From NCBI GenBank assembly GCA_965279475.1, contig CBDIIA010000003.1, positions 3,596,001 to 3,660,000 on the forward strand: a stretch of DNA of 64,000 nucleotides. The letters run 5' to 3'. The position numbers and the translations under genes are program-made. This document shows positions 17,709 through 26,072 of this stretch, in pieces. Under the pieces are notes generated by a model. It had not been told where the DNA came from. It did not search any database and saw only the letters and a program-made list of their open reading frames with translations. Every line of letters starts with the position of its first letter. Position 1 is the first letter of the stretch. The stretch comes from Pseudorhodoferax sp965279475 (GTDB lineage Bacteria > Pseudomonadota > Gammaproteobacteria > Burkholderiales > Burkholderiaceae_C).

Positions 17709-19409
17709 ATGTTGCGAATCACCAGCGCCCAGCTCAACTACACCATCGGCGACCTTTCGGGCAACACGGCACGGATGATCGATGCCGCGCGCAAGGCCTG
17801 GGCCGACCAGGCGGATCTGGTCGTGTTCTCCGAACTGTCGCTGACGGCCTACTACCCCGCCGACCTGTTGGAAGAGGACGGCTTCATGGACCGCGTGGAG
17901 GCGGCCTTCCAGGATCTGCTGCTCGCCTCCCGGCAGATTCCCGCACTGCACTGGGTGGTGGGCCTGCCGGCGCGGCACGAGGGAGTGGGAAAGAAACTGC
18001 ACAACGTACTGCGGGTCATCCAGGGCGGCGAGGTCCTGCTGGAATACGCCAAGCAGCTGCTGCCGACGTACAACATCCTCGACGAGCGCCGCCACTTCGA
18101 GCCCGGCCCCGACGTGGCCCGCGTGCTGCGCATCCGCGACGTGCAGGTGGGCGTGCTGATCTGCGAGGACGGCTGGAACGACGAGGCCGGCGACTACGCG
18201 GTCAACCCTTTCGATCGCATGCGCGACGCAGCGCCCGACCTGGTGGTGTCGATCAACGCCAGCCCGTCCAACATCGGCAAGCGCGAGCAGCGGCACCAGA
18301 TCTTCGGGGCCGCCAGCCGCCGCAACGGCCTGCCCATCCTTTACGTGAACCAGGTTGGCGGCCACGACCAACTGGTATATGACGGCGCATCCTTCGCCGT
18401 GGAACCGCAGGCGGGCGTGGTCTACGAGGCGCGGCGTTTCATGGAGGATGTGACGACGCTGCGCTTCGAGAACGGCCGCTTCCTGACCCTGGCTGGCGAG
18501 GTGCCCGCGCCAGTGCCGGCCGAAGGCCTGCCGACGCTGGAGTTCTACCGGCAGCAGATCGTGCTGGGCCTGCGCGACTATGCACGGCGATGCGGGTTCC
18601 GCCAGGCGGTCGTCGGGTCGTCCGGTGGGATCGATTCGGCGCTGACGCTGGCTCTGGCGGCCAAAGCCCTCGGCCCCGAGAACGTGGTCGCGGTGACCAT
18701 GCCCTCGCGTTTCTCGTCGGAAGGCTCGGTGAGCGATTCGGAAATGCTCTGCCGCAACCTGGGCATACCACTGAAGCATCATGCGATCGCGGACATCGTC
18801 TCGCAGTTCACGCAGGGCTTCCACGCAGCTTTCGGCAGCGAGCTGCGCGGCATTGCGCTGGAGAACCTGCAGGCCCGCGCGCGGGGCACGATCCTGATGG
18901 AGTACTCCAACAGCTTCGGCCACCTGCTGCTGACCACGGGCAACAAGTCGGAGATATCGGTGGGCTACTGCACGCTGTATGGCGACACCAACGGCGGTCT
19001 GGGGCTCATCGGTGACCTGTACAAGACGGAAGTGTTCGCGTTGTCGCGGCATCTCAATGCCGCCGCCGGCGTTGAGGTCATTCCCCAGGCCATCATCGAC
19101 AAGGAGCCCTCCGCGGAGCTGGCGCCCGGCCAGAAAGACATGGACAGCCTGCCCCCCTACCCCGTGCTGGACGAAATTCTCAAGCTGCAGATCGAGGGCC
19201 GCCGCCTGGCTGGAAGGGAGTACGACCAGGCACACACCTTTGTCGGCAGCCTGCAGTCGACTCCCGCCGGCAAGGCGCTGGTGGAGCGCATCCGGGGCAT
19301 GATCGCCCGCAACGAATACAAGCGCCGGCAGTCGCCGCCCATCGTGCGGGTGCGGGCCAGAGCGTTCGGTTCGGGCCGCCAGGTTCCGATCGCCGCCAAA
19401 TGGCCGTGA
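17709..19409 (+). CDS. nadE: Glutamine-dependent NAD+ synthetase
   Basis: 566 residues. The N-terminal carbon-nitrogen hydrolase (glutaminase) domain, about residues 1-260, has its Glu in VVFSELSLTAYYPADLL, Lys in YAKQLLPTYN and Cys in VLICEDGWND. The C-terminal NAD synthase domain has the PP-loop SGGIDSA at about residues 304-310. It amidates deamido-NAD to NAD using glutamine. The ATG at 17709 gives the standard N-terminus MLRITSAQLNYTIGD. It is the third gene of the salvage operon. Confidence 0.93.
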   Translation: MLRITSAQLNYTIGDLSGNTARMIDAARKAWADQADLVVFSELSLTAYYPADLLEEDGFMDRVEAAFQDLLLASRQIPALHWVVGLPARHEGVGKKLHNVLRVIQGGEVLLEYAKQLLPTYNILDERRHFEPGPDVARVLRIRDVQVGVLICEDGWNDEAGDYAVNPFDRMRDAAPDLVVSINASPSNIGKREQRHQIFGAASRRNGLPILYVNQVGGHDQLVYDGASFAVEPQAGVVYEARRFMEDVTTLRFENGRFLTLAGEVPAPVPAEGLPTLEFYRQQIVLGLRDYARRCGFRQAVVGSSGGIDSALTLALAAKALGPENVVAVTMPSRFSSEGSVSDSEMLCRNLGIPLKHHAIADIVSQFTQGFHAAFGSELRGIALENLQARARGTILMEYSNSFGHLLLTTGNKSEISVGYCTLYGDTNGGLGLIGDLYKTEVFALSRHLNAAAGVEVIPQAIIDKEPSAELAPGQKDMDSLPPYPVLDEILKLQIEGRRLAGREYDQAHTFVGSLQSTPAGKALVERIRGMIARNEYKRRQSPPIVRVRARAFGSGRQVPIAAKWP

Positions 19410-19429
19410 ACAACAGCTGCAAGGATCCC

Positions 19430-20509
19430 ATGACGAACCCTGCCAGGACCTGTGAAGTCGCGGTCTATATCGGCCGCTTCCAAGTTTTCCACAACGCCCA
19501 GTTGGCACTGCTGCGCCGTGCCCTCCAGGCGGCCCCCCAATGCGTGGTGGTGATGGGCTCGGCCTTCCAGGCGAGGTCTCCGCGCAACCCTTTCACCTGG
19601 GAAGAGCGTGCGGAAATGATCCGCCTGGCCCTGCCCGAGGCGGACCGCGCGCGCCTGAAGTTCCTGCCCGTGCGCGACTCCTACGACCAGGCGCGCTGGG
19701 TCGCCGCCGTGAAGCACGGGGTAGCGCAACTGTACCCAGGCCAGCCTTCGGTGGTGCTGGTCGGGCATTTGAAGGACGCGACGAGCACCTACCTGCGCGA
19801 CTTCCCCGGCTGGTCGCTGGACGATGCGGGATCGCAGGGCAACATCCATGCCGGCACGTTGCGCGACGCCTATTTCGGCGCAGCCCGCGATGGATCGCTC
19901 GATGCCGCGCTGTCGGCCCTGGTGAGCCAGGCGCCTGCCAGCACCCTGCAGTTCCTGCGCGCCTGGTCGCACCTGCCGGCGTACACCCAGCTGGCGCAGG
20001 AATGGGAGAGCCTGCGCCGGGAGAAGGCGCTGTGGGCCGGCTCGCCCTACCCGCCGGTGTTCGTCACGGTCGATGCAGTCGTCCAGTGCGGCCGGCAGGT
20101 ACTGCTCATCGAGCGCGGCCGCTCGCCGGGGAAGGGCTTGTTCGCGGTGCCGGGCGGTTTCATCGAGCCGCGCGAGACGGCCTGGCAGTCCGCATTGCGC
20201 GAGTTGGCCGAAGAGACCGGGCTCCGATTGCTCCACAGCGACATCCAGGCGGCCTTCAAGGCCGTGCATGTGTTCGACCATCCCGACCGCAGCCAGCGCG
20301 GGCGAGTGATCACGCATACGCACTGGTTCGACCTGGGGCCGCGCCGCCCGCCGGAAGTACAAGCCGGGGACGACGCATCGGCGGTGCAATGGGTGCCCAT
20401 TGCCGACCTGCCCGCCATGGAAGACCGATTCCACGAAGATCACTTCCACATGCTGGACTTCTTCTTTGGATTGACGACCGCCGCCGGGCCGTCTGCGGGA
20501 GCGATATGA
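19430..20509 (+). CDS. nadM: Bifunctional NMN adenylyltransferase / Nudix hydrolase (NadM-Nudix)
   Basis: 359 residues from the ATG at 19430, which follows AAGGAT; an ATG at 19400 overlapping nadE is less likely. The N-terminal half is a NadM-type nucleotidyltransferase (VYIGRFQVFHNAQLALLRRA; VVLVGHLKDATSTYLRDFP). The C-terminal half is a Nudix domain with an intact box (GGFIEPRETAWQSALRE, then LAEETGL). This fusion is known from cyanobacteria and Francisella. The adenylyltransferase motif is odd: the usual GRFQPxHxGH is GRFQVFHNAQ, so the glycine and second histidine of (H/T)xGH are replaced. Nudix activity looks intact; adenylyltransferase activity is uncertain. Confidence 0.87.
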   Translation: MTNPARTCEVAVYIGRFQVFHNAQLALLRRALQAAPQCVVVMGSAFQARSPRNPFTWEERAEMIRLALPEADRARLKFLPVRDSYDQARWVAAVKHGVAQLYPGQPSVVLVGHLKDATSTYLRDFPGWSLDDAGSQGNIHAGTLRDAYFGAARDGSLDAALSALVSQAPASTLQFLRAWSHLPAYTQLAQEWESLRREKALWAGSPYPPVFVTVDAVVQCGRQVLLIERGRSPGKGLFAVPGGFIEPRETAWQSALRELAEETGLRLLHSDIQAAFKAVHVFDHPDRSQRGRVITHTHWFDLGPRRPPEVQAGDDASAVQWVPIADLPAMEDRFHEDHFHMLDFFFGLTTAAGPSAGAI

Positions 20510-20738
20510 GGTTGGCAGAAACTCCCTTCCTCGAGCACGGATCCGTCAGGAACGCCACCACTTGTTCCACCAAGCGAATGCGTTGCTGCAGGTGGCCTTC
20601 TTCGCGCTCGGCGCCCATGTGTGGCGGAAGATGGCTTGGCCAGGTGGGCCCGGCTTCGTGTTTGCGTGCCGAAACCACTGACGAAGGGGCGCTCGGCATG
20701 ACCCATGGTCGAGCGCGGCCCTCGATGGCCCGAAGCCT

Positions 20739-21146
20739 CTATGGATGCAGCGACAGCCCCTTGACGGCCTTGTCCACTGCATTCTTCGGGCCGCGCACGG
20801 CCAGGCCCACCAGATTGGGCGCGCTGGCATCCTCCGCAAGAAACGCCTGCCGGTTTTCCTCATCGTTCGACGTCGCGAACATCGAGAAGACGTAAGGGAC
20901 CACGGTGAGCTGGCGCTCGACCGCCTTGCTGCGCACCGACTGCAGTTGGAGCAGATCCGCCTCGTAGATCATCATCGGCTGCACGAGCATGGCGCCGTAG
21001 GTGGTTCCTGCCGCATCGACGTACGGTTGCCCGATCATGTCGGGAGCCGACGCCGCAATGCCGGACGCCAGAAAGGCGACGACATTCAGCCGCTGCCATG
21101 TGGCCAGGTCGCCGCGGACGACGATGGTTACCTTGGTGTCGAACAT
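20739..21146 (-). CDS. DUF2000 family protein
   Basis: 135 residues, starting at the ATG at 21146 after GGAAGGAA. DUF2000 features are the start MFDTKVTIVVRGDLATWQRL, then NVVAFLASGIA and YGAMLVQPMMIYEAD, and the end KGLSLHP. The biochemical function of the family is not established. It is encoded 49 bp downstream of an AraC regulator and may be its target. The 229 bp to the NAD operon end contain no convincing gene. Confidence 0.8.
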   Translation of the reverse strand: MFDTKVTIVVRGDLATWQRLNVVAFLASGIAASAPDMIGQPYVDAAGTTYGAMLVQPMMIYEADLLQLQSVRSKAVERQLTVVPYVFSMFATSNDEENRQAFLAEDASAPNLVGLAVRGPKNAVDKAVKGLSLHP

Positions 21147-21195
21147 GCGATTTCCTTCCAAAAACCGGGATGTTCGCCCCCCGGCTTCCGAGGGT

Positions 21196-22032
21196 CTAGA
21201 ACGTCTGTGCAGCCTGTCGATAGGCGGCCGGCGACATCCGGTAGGCACGGCGAAACCACCGGCCCATGTGGCTCTGGTCGGCGAACCCCACTTCGGTGGC
21301 CACCGTCGCCGGTTCACGGCCCTGGGCCAGCAGGGCCCGCGCCGCGCGGAGCCGCAAGCGCACGAGGTACGCGTGCGGCGGTAGCCCATAGGCGCTCGCA
21401 AACTGCCGCGTCAGGCGGAAGCGGTCGATCCCGCTGGCCACCGAGACCTGGTCCAGCCCGATGTCGGCCGCGAAGTGCGCATGCAGGTATTCCTTCGCGC
21501 GTCGCACTTCGATGGAGACCTCGGTCCGCGCCAAGCTTTCTGGCGCACTCTGAGAGCGAAGGCGTGCGAGCATCGTGTCGAAGCAATGGTCCTTCACCAT
21601 CCGGCTCTCGCCTTCGTGCTGAGCCCGGAACGCATTCCAGACCGACGCCGCCAGCGCCCGGTCGTCGGCCAAGGCGGACTGGAACGCGATGTCGGTTTGG
21701 ACCTGGCCGCCGCTCAAGGCGTTTTCCCGCTCAACAAACCACGGCACGGGCAGGTACAGCATGGCGTAGGTGAAGCCGCTGCGGTCGGGCGCATGGCCGT
21801 CGTGCACTTGACCGGGCTCGATCAGGATCGCTCTGCCCGGGACGCTCTGGTAGTTTCTGCGGCTGCAGCGAAACCGCTGCACGCCCTGCAGGGTCACGCC
21901 GACCAGCACCTCGTCATGGGTGTGCGGGTCATAGGCATGCCCGGCGAAGTGGGCGCGGATGCTTTCGATGCCGGTGCCACTCTCCCGCTTGAAGTCCATC
22001 CAATCGGTACCGGTAGGGGGGTCGTTCGCCAT
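21196..22032 (-). CDS. AraC-family transcriptional regulator
   Basis: 278 residues. The N-terminal AraC-type ligand-binding cupin is about residues 15-150 (HAYDPHTHDEVLVGVTLQG). The C-terminal double helix-turn-helix begins near residue 175 (VRRAKEYLHAHFAADIGLDQ, LTRQFASAYGLPPHAYLVRL, EVGFADQSHMGRWFRRAYRM). Regulators of this layout usually control a small neighbouring gene such as the DUF2000 gene downstream. Its start lies 2 bp after the stop of the LysR gene. Confidence 0.9.
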   Translation of the reverse strand: MANDPPTGTDWMDFKRESGTGIESIRAHFAGHAYDPHTHDEVLVGVTLQGVQRFRCSRRNYQSVPGRAILIEPGQVHDGHAPDRSGFTYAMLYLPVPWFVERENALSGGQVQTDIAFQSALADDRALAASVWNAFRAQHEGESRMVKDHCFDTMLARLRSQSAPESLARTEVSIEVRRAKEYLHAHFAADIGLDQVSVASGIDRFRLTRQFASAYGLPPHAYLVRLRLRAARALLAQGREPATVATEVGFADQSHMGRWFRRAYRMSPAAYRQAAQTF

Positions 22033-22034
22033 GT

Positions 22035-23027
22035 TCAAGTACCACCGATCTCCGCGCCCTGCGCCGGCTCCCGGCCTGCATCCTTCGCGCGCGTGAACGA
22101 AGTGTGCACCAGCCCCAGCCGCTGCCGCAGCACCCCGAAGATCGCCTCGATCGCCGCCTCCACCTGCGGCATCAAGGGATGGGCATCGGCCTTGCGCCGC
22201 AGCAGGGCCAGCACCTCGCCCGGCGCGCGACGCGCCAGCGACCTGACCGTCACACCCCGGGTGCCCAGCAGCGCACTCGACGCTGGCACCAGTGCCGCGC
22301 CCAGGCCGGCGCCCACCAGGTCGAGCACGCCGTGCACGGTGCTGGCCTCGTAACGGATGCGCGGGCTGAAGCCGGCCTGGCTGCACAGGTGGATCGACTG
22401 GTCGAAATACGCCGGCCCGCGGTGCCGCGTGAAGCCGACGAAGTCGTGCTCGGCAAAACTGCGTAGATCGACCGCCCCGCGCACACCGCCGCGGCGCGCC
22501 TCGGCCGAGGGCAGTGCGATGCAGAACGGGTCGGGCATCTGGTGCGCCACCACCAGCCGTGGATGGCGTGATGGCACGCGGGCCAGGCCGGCGTCGATGT
22601 GGCCGGCCACGAGCGCTTCGGCCTGCTCCGAGCTGATCATCTCGCGCAGCGACAGCACCAACCGGGGGTGCAGCTTGCGCAGCTGGCGCACCAGGGGCGG
22701 CAGCACCGTGCTGCTGGCCGACGGCACATACGCCAGCGCCAGGCTGCCGCCCCAGCCGGCAGCGTCGCCCGCACCATCGCGCGCCACGTCGGCCAGGCGC
22801 GCCGCGCGCTCCAGCATCTGGCGGGCTTCGAGCAGCAAGGCCTCGCCGGCGGAGGTGAGGCGCACGCCCTTCGGGTGGCGCGTGAACAGCGCCACGCCCA
22901 GTTCCTCTTCGAGCTGCCGGATCTGGGTCGACAACGGCGGCTGGGCGATGAACAGCTTTTCGGCGGCGCGGCTCAGGCTGCCGGCCTCGGCGACCGCGGT
23001 GAAGTAACGCAGGTGGCGCAGTTCCAT
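22035..23027 (-). CDS. LysR-family transcriptional regulator
   Basis: 330 residues. The N-terminal winged helix-turn-helix begins MELRHLRYFTAVAEAGSLSR and runs on with AAEKLFIAQPPLSTQIRQLE. The rest is a periplasmic-binding-protein-like effector domain. The start at 23027 gives the canonical LysR N-terminus. It is divergent from the Bug/alcohol dehydrogenase genes with a 103-bp gap and probably controls them. Confidence 0.92.
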   Translation of the reverse strand: MELRHLRYFTAVAEAGSLSRAAEKLFIAQPPLSTQIRQLEEELGVALFTRHPKGVRLTSAGEALLLEARQMLERAARLADVARDGAGDAAGWGGSLALAYVPSASSTVLPPLVRQLRKLHPRLVLSLREMISSEQAEALVAGHIDAGLARVPSRHPRLVVAHQMPDPFCIALPSAEARRGGVRGAVDLRSFAEHDFVGFTRHRGPAYFDQSIHLCSQAGFSPRIRYEASTVHGVLDLVGAGLGAALVPASSALLGTRGVTVRSLARRAPGEVLALLRRKADAHPLMPQVEAAIEAIFGVLRQRLGLVHTSFTRAKDAGREPAQGAEIGGT

Positions 23028-23130
23028 GGCGTCTCCATAGGCAGGGGATATGGCAAATATACGCAATCGATCTTTGAAGTATCCGGGGCGCTCGCAGACA
23101 ATCCCGCCCATCGACCTTCAGGAGACACAC

Positions 23131-24096
23131 ATGCACACGATGAAACTGGGCGCCCTGCTGCTCGCCTGCAGCCTGGGCGCGGCCGCGTCGGCACAGACCT
23201 GGCCCACCAAGCCGGTGCGCGTGGTGGTGCCGGCGCCGGCCGGCAGCTCGCTCGACGTGATCGTGCGCACGCTGGGCGACAAGCTGCGCGTGGGCTGGAA
23301 GCAGGCGATCGTCGTCGAGAACAAGGCCGGTGCCGGCGGCATGATCGGCATGGACGCGGTGGCCAAGGCGGCGCCCGACGGCTACACGCTGGGCATCGGC
23401 TTCAACGGCCCCATCGCCTTCGGCCCCTACATGTACAAGAAGATGCCGTACGCGCCGGGCAAGGATCTGCTGCCGATCGTGCTCACCACCTCGCAGCCCA
23501 ATGTGCTGGCGATCCCGGCGGGCCACCCGGCCAACACCCTGCCCGAGTTCGTGGCCTGGGCCAAAAAGCAGGGCCAGGGCATCAGCTACGCATCGGTCGG
23601 CGCCGGCAGTTCGTCGCACCTGACGATGGAACTGTTCCGCAGCGTGGCGGGCTTCGATGCGGTGCACGTGCCGTTCTCCGGCTCGCCGCCAGCCGGCCTG
23701 TCGGTGGCCTCCGGCGAGACGCAGGCGCTGTTCACCGTGGCGCCGGCGTTGCTGCCGCTCATCCAGGGCAAACGCGTGAAGCTGATCGCGTCCACCGGCG
23801 CGCAGCGCACCGAAGGCATGGCCGATCTGCCGACCGTCGCCGAATCGGGCTACCCCGGCTTCGAGGCGCTGGCCTGGAACGGCCTGTTCACCGCCGCCGG
23901 CACGCCGCCCGAGGTGGTGGCGCGCATCAATGCCGACGTCAACGCCGCGCTGAAGGACCCGGGCGTGCGCGCACAGCTGATGGCGCAAGGCCTGGTGATC
24001 GGCGGCGGCTCCGCGGCCGACTTCAAGGCCTTCATCGACGGCGAAGGCCGCAAGTGGGGCGCGATCATCCAGAAGGTCGGCATCACGCTCGAATAG
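23131..24096 (+). CDS. Tripartite tricarboxylate transporter (Bug) substrate-binding protein
   Basis: 321 residues, ATG preceded by CAGGAGA. The signal peptide ends near residue 22 (AAASAQ). Bug motifs are TWPTKPVRVVVPAPAGSSLD, VENKAGAGGMIGMDAVAKAA and YASVGAGSSSHLTMELF. These periplasmic receptors bind carboxylates or related compounds; many are orphan receptors without linked membrane genes, as here. It is the first gene of a short operon with a dehydrogenase and an EthD-like protein. Confidence 0.92.
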   Translation: MHTMKLGALLLACSLGAAASAQTWPTKPVRVVVPAPAGSSLDVIVRTLGDKLRVGWKQAIVVENKAGAGGMIGMDAVAKAAPDGYTLGIGFNGPIAFGPYMYKKMPYAPGKDLLPIVLTTSQPNVLAIPAGHPANTLPEFVAWAKKQGQGISYASVGAGSSSHLTMELFRSVAGFDAVHVPFSGSPPAGLSVASGETQALFTVAPALLPLIQGKRVKLIASTGAQRTEGMADLPTVAESGYPGFEALAWNGLFTAAGTPPEVVARINADVNAALKDPGVRAQLMAQGLVIGGGSAADFKAFIDGEGRKWGAIIQKVGITLE

Positions 24097-24134
24097 CCCT
24101 TTGCCTGCCCACCTGCATCCACAGCGCCCACACC

Positions 24135-25166
24135 ATGCAAGCCCTCCGCAAGACCCAGGCCGCTGCCGGCCTCGAACTCGTCGACGTGCCGGTCCCCGTG
24201 GTCCGGTCGGCCGACGAAACCCTGGTGCGCGTGATCGCCACCGGCATCTGCGGCAGCGACCTGCACGTGGACGACTGGACGCCCAGCTACGCCTTCATCA
24301 CCGCCAGCCTGCCGGTCACCATCGGCCACGAGTTCGTCGGCGTGGCGCAGAGCGGGCCGCTGGCCGGCCGCCGCGTGGTCGTGCGGCCGTCGGTCACCTG
24401 CGGCAGCTGCAACTTCTGCCTGGCCGGTGACCACGACGCCTGCGAACGCCGCACCGGCATCGGCATGACGCAGGACGGCGCCTTCGCGCCCTGGGTGCGT
24501 GTGCCGCTGCGCAACTGCGTCGCAGTGCCGGACGGCGTCGGTGATGAACTCGCGGCACTGACCGAGCCGCTGTCGATCGCGATGCAGGCGCTGCGCATCG
24601 CCGGCAGCGTGCAGGGCCTGCGCGTGCTGGTGATGGGGCCGGGCACCATCGGCCAGGGCATCGCCGTGCTGGCGCGCCGCGCCGGTGCGGCGCAGGTCGT
24701 CGTGACCGGGCGCGACGATGCGCCGCGCTTCGACGCGCTGCGCAGGATGGGCTTCGACGCCCTGGGCGACGTCGCCGGGCAGTCGCTGGCCGAGGCCACG
24801 GCGCCCTACACCCAGGGCCAGCCCTTCGACCTGGTGTTCGAGGCCACGGGTGTGCCCGAGACGATCACCGAGGCGCTGCCGCTGCTGCGCCGCAACGGCA
24901 TCGTGGTCGTGACCGGCATCCACGCGCGCCCGCTGTCGCTGGACCTGACGACGTTGGTGCGCCGGCAGCAGCAGTTGCGCGGCTCGTTCCGCCCGCCCGA
25001 GTCGGACTGGACCGACGCGCTGGCCCTGATGGGCGAGATCGGCCCGCTGATGGCGCCGATGGTCAGCCACGTGCTGCCGCTGTCGCGCGCGCACGAGGGT
25101 TTTGCGCTGGCGCACGGCAAGGCCGCGAGCAAGGTGCTGCTGCGCCCGGAGGCCGACCATGCTTGA
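24135..25166 (+). CDS. Zinc-dependent alcohol dehydrogenase (medium-chain family)
   Basis: 343 residues. Catalytic zinc residues are seen in TGICGSDLHVDD and GHEFVGV. The structural zinc cysteines are in CGSCNFCLAGDHDAC. The NAD(P)-binding segment is VLVMGPGTIGQGIAVLARRA. It resembles threonine/sorbitol/galactitol-phosphate type dehydrogenases, but the substrate is not predictable. It probably oxidises a hydroxyl group of the compound linked to the adjacent Bug receptor. Confidence 0.88.
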   Translation: MQALRKTQAAAGLELVDVPVPVVRSADETLVRVIATGICGSDLHVDDWTPSYAFITASLPVTIGHEFVGVAQSGPLAGRRVVVRPSVTCGSCNFCLAGDHDACERRTGIGMTQDGAFAPWVRVPLRNCVAVPDGVGDELAALTEPLSIAMQALRIAGSVQGLRVLVMGPGTIGQGIAVLARRAGAAQVVVTGRDDAPRFDALRRMGFDALGDVAGQSLAEATAPYTQGQPFDLVFEATGVPETITEALPLLRRNGIVVVTGIHARPLSLDLTTLVRRQQQLRGSFRPPESDWTDALALMGEIGPLMAPMVSHVLPLSRAHEGFALAHGKAASKVLLRPEADHA

Positions 25167-25719
25167 GCAGGCGACGGCGCTGCTCGCGCTGTGGAACGAC
25201 GTCGCGCCCGAACACGAGGACGCCTACAACGCCTGGCATGCGGACGAACACGTGCCCGAACGCTGCACGGTGCCCGGCATCCTGTGGGGCCTGCGGTATG
25301 CACAGGCGGAAGCGCAACCATCCGCCATGCCCCGCTACCTGACGCTGTACGGCCTGCGCGATGCCGCGGTGCTCGACAGCGCGCCCTACCAGCGCCTGCT
25401 GCGCGAACCCACGCCGGCCAGCCATGCAATGCGCCCGTCGCTGCGCCATCTGTCGCGCTGGGTCTGCCGCCTGCACGCCTGCGCAGCCCTGCATATGCAG
25501 CCGCGGCTGCGGGTCCACACCTGCGATGCGCGGCCCGATCCGGGTACGGTTGCGATGTTGCTGGGCGAACGCCTGGTCGATGCGCCTGCGTTGCCGTGGT
25601 TGCAGAGCGGCCAGGGCCAGGCGATCGCGGGCAGCTGGCTGGTCTGCAGCGCTGCCGACGCCGATGCCGGCCCGGGTCTCCTCTTCGAGCGGCTGTCGGT
25701 GGGCGACATCCAAGCCTAG
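25159..25719 (+). CDS. Hypothetical protein with an EthD-like (dimeric alpha-beta barrel) N-terminus
   Basis: 186 residues, starting at the ATG at 25159 that overlaps the dehydrogenase stop. The N-terminal segment LWNDVAPEHEDAYNAWHADE, followed by HVPERCTVPGILWGLRY, resembles EthD/ferredoxin-like fold proteins where a Tyr-Asn-x-Trp-His motif precedes a HxPER motif. No function is established. The overlap implies co-translation with the dehydrogenase and a role in the same pathway. Confidence 0.65.
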   Translation: MLEQATALLALWNDVAPEHEDAYNAWHADEHVPERCTVPGILWGLRYAQAEAQPSAMPRYLTLYGLRDAAVLDSAPYQRLLREPTPASHAMRPSLRHLSRWVCRLHACAALHMQPRLRVHTCDARPDPGTVAMLLGERLVDAPALPWLQSGQGQAIAGSWLVCSAADADAGPGLLFERLSVGDIQA

Positions 25720-26072
25720 GGGCTGTTCACCCGGCCGGCACGGTTTGCGGGCACGCTGGACCGCGACCACTCCGCACGACAGGTCCACGGCCCACGAACC
25801 CAGCGGCCATGATGGCCAGCGCTCGCAGCCTTTCGCCGGTTGAGAAGAAGTCTGCCACGCTGGCAGATCAGAAAGGCGCGACTGTGATCGCCATCGACTG
25901 GCGAAGACATCGATGGGTTCACGGGTGGGCGCCGCCAGGTCCGGGCATGGTGAAAACCCTGTATGCACCGTCGGCACCGCGCTCTACATTTATCTCAACG
26001 TTGTTGGCCTATTGTCCAAGCGGATCTAAGCCCGGCGGCGTTTTTCGACCATAAGACCCATAGGAGACAAAC
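25720..26072. other. 353-bp intergenic region before the branched-chain-type transporter operon
   Basis: No convincing gene. It should hold the promoter of the long operon that starts at 26073. The stretch near 25989-26010 (ATTTATCTCAACGTTGTTGG followed by CCTATTGT) contains the 8-bp palindrome CAACGTTG and a weak -10-like TATTGT. A MarR regulator is encoded within the operon and could act here. Confidence 0.4.

Noticed and set aside
20510..20738. Open frames on both strands between the NAD operon and DUF2000
   Set aside because: No family motif, no ribosome-binding site and inconsistent codon use. A decayed gene is possible but not supported.
23028..23130. ATAC-N16-GTAT as a LysR operator
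   Set aside because: Arms of only four bases; the match to a T-N11-A LysR box is not convincing.
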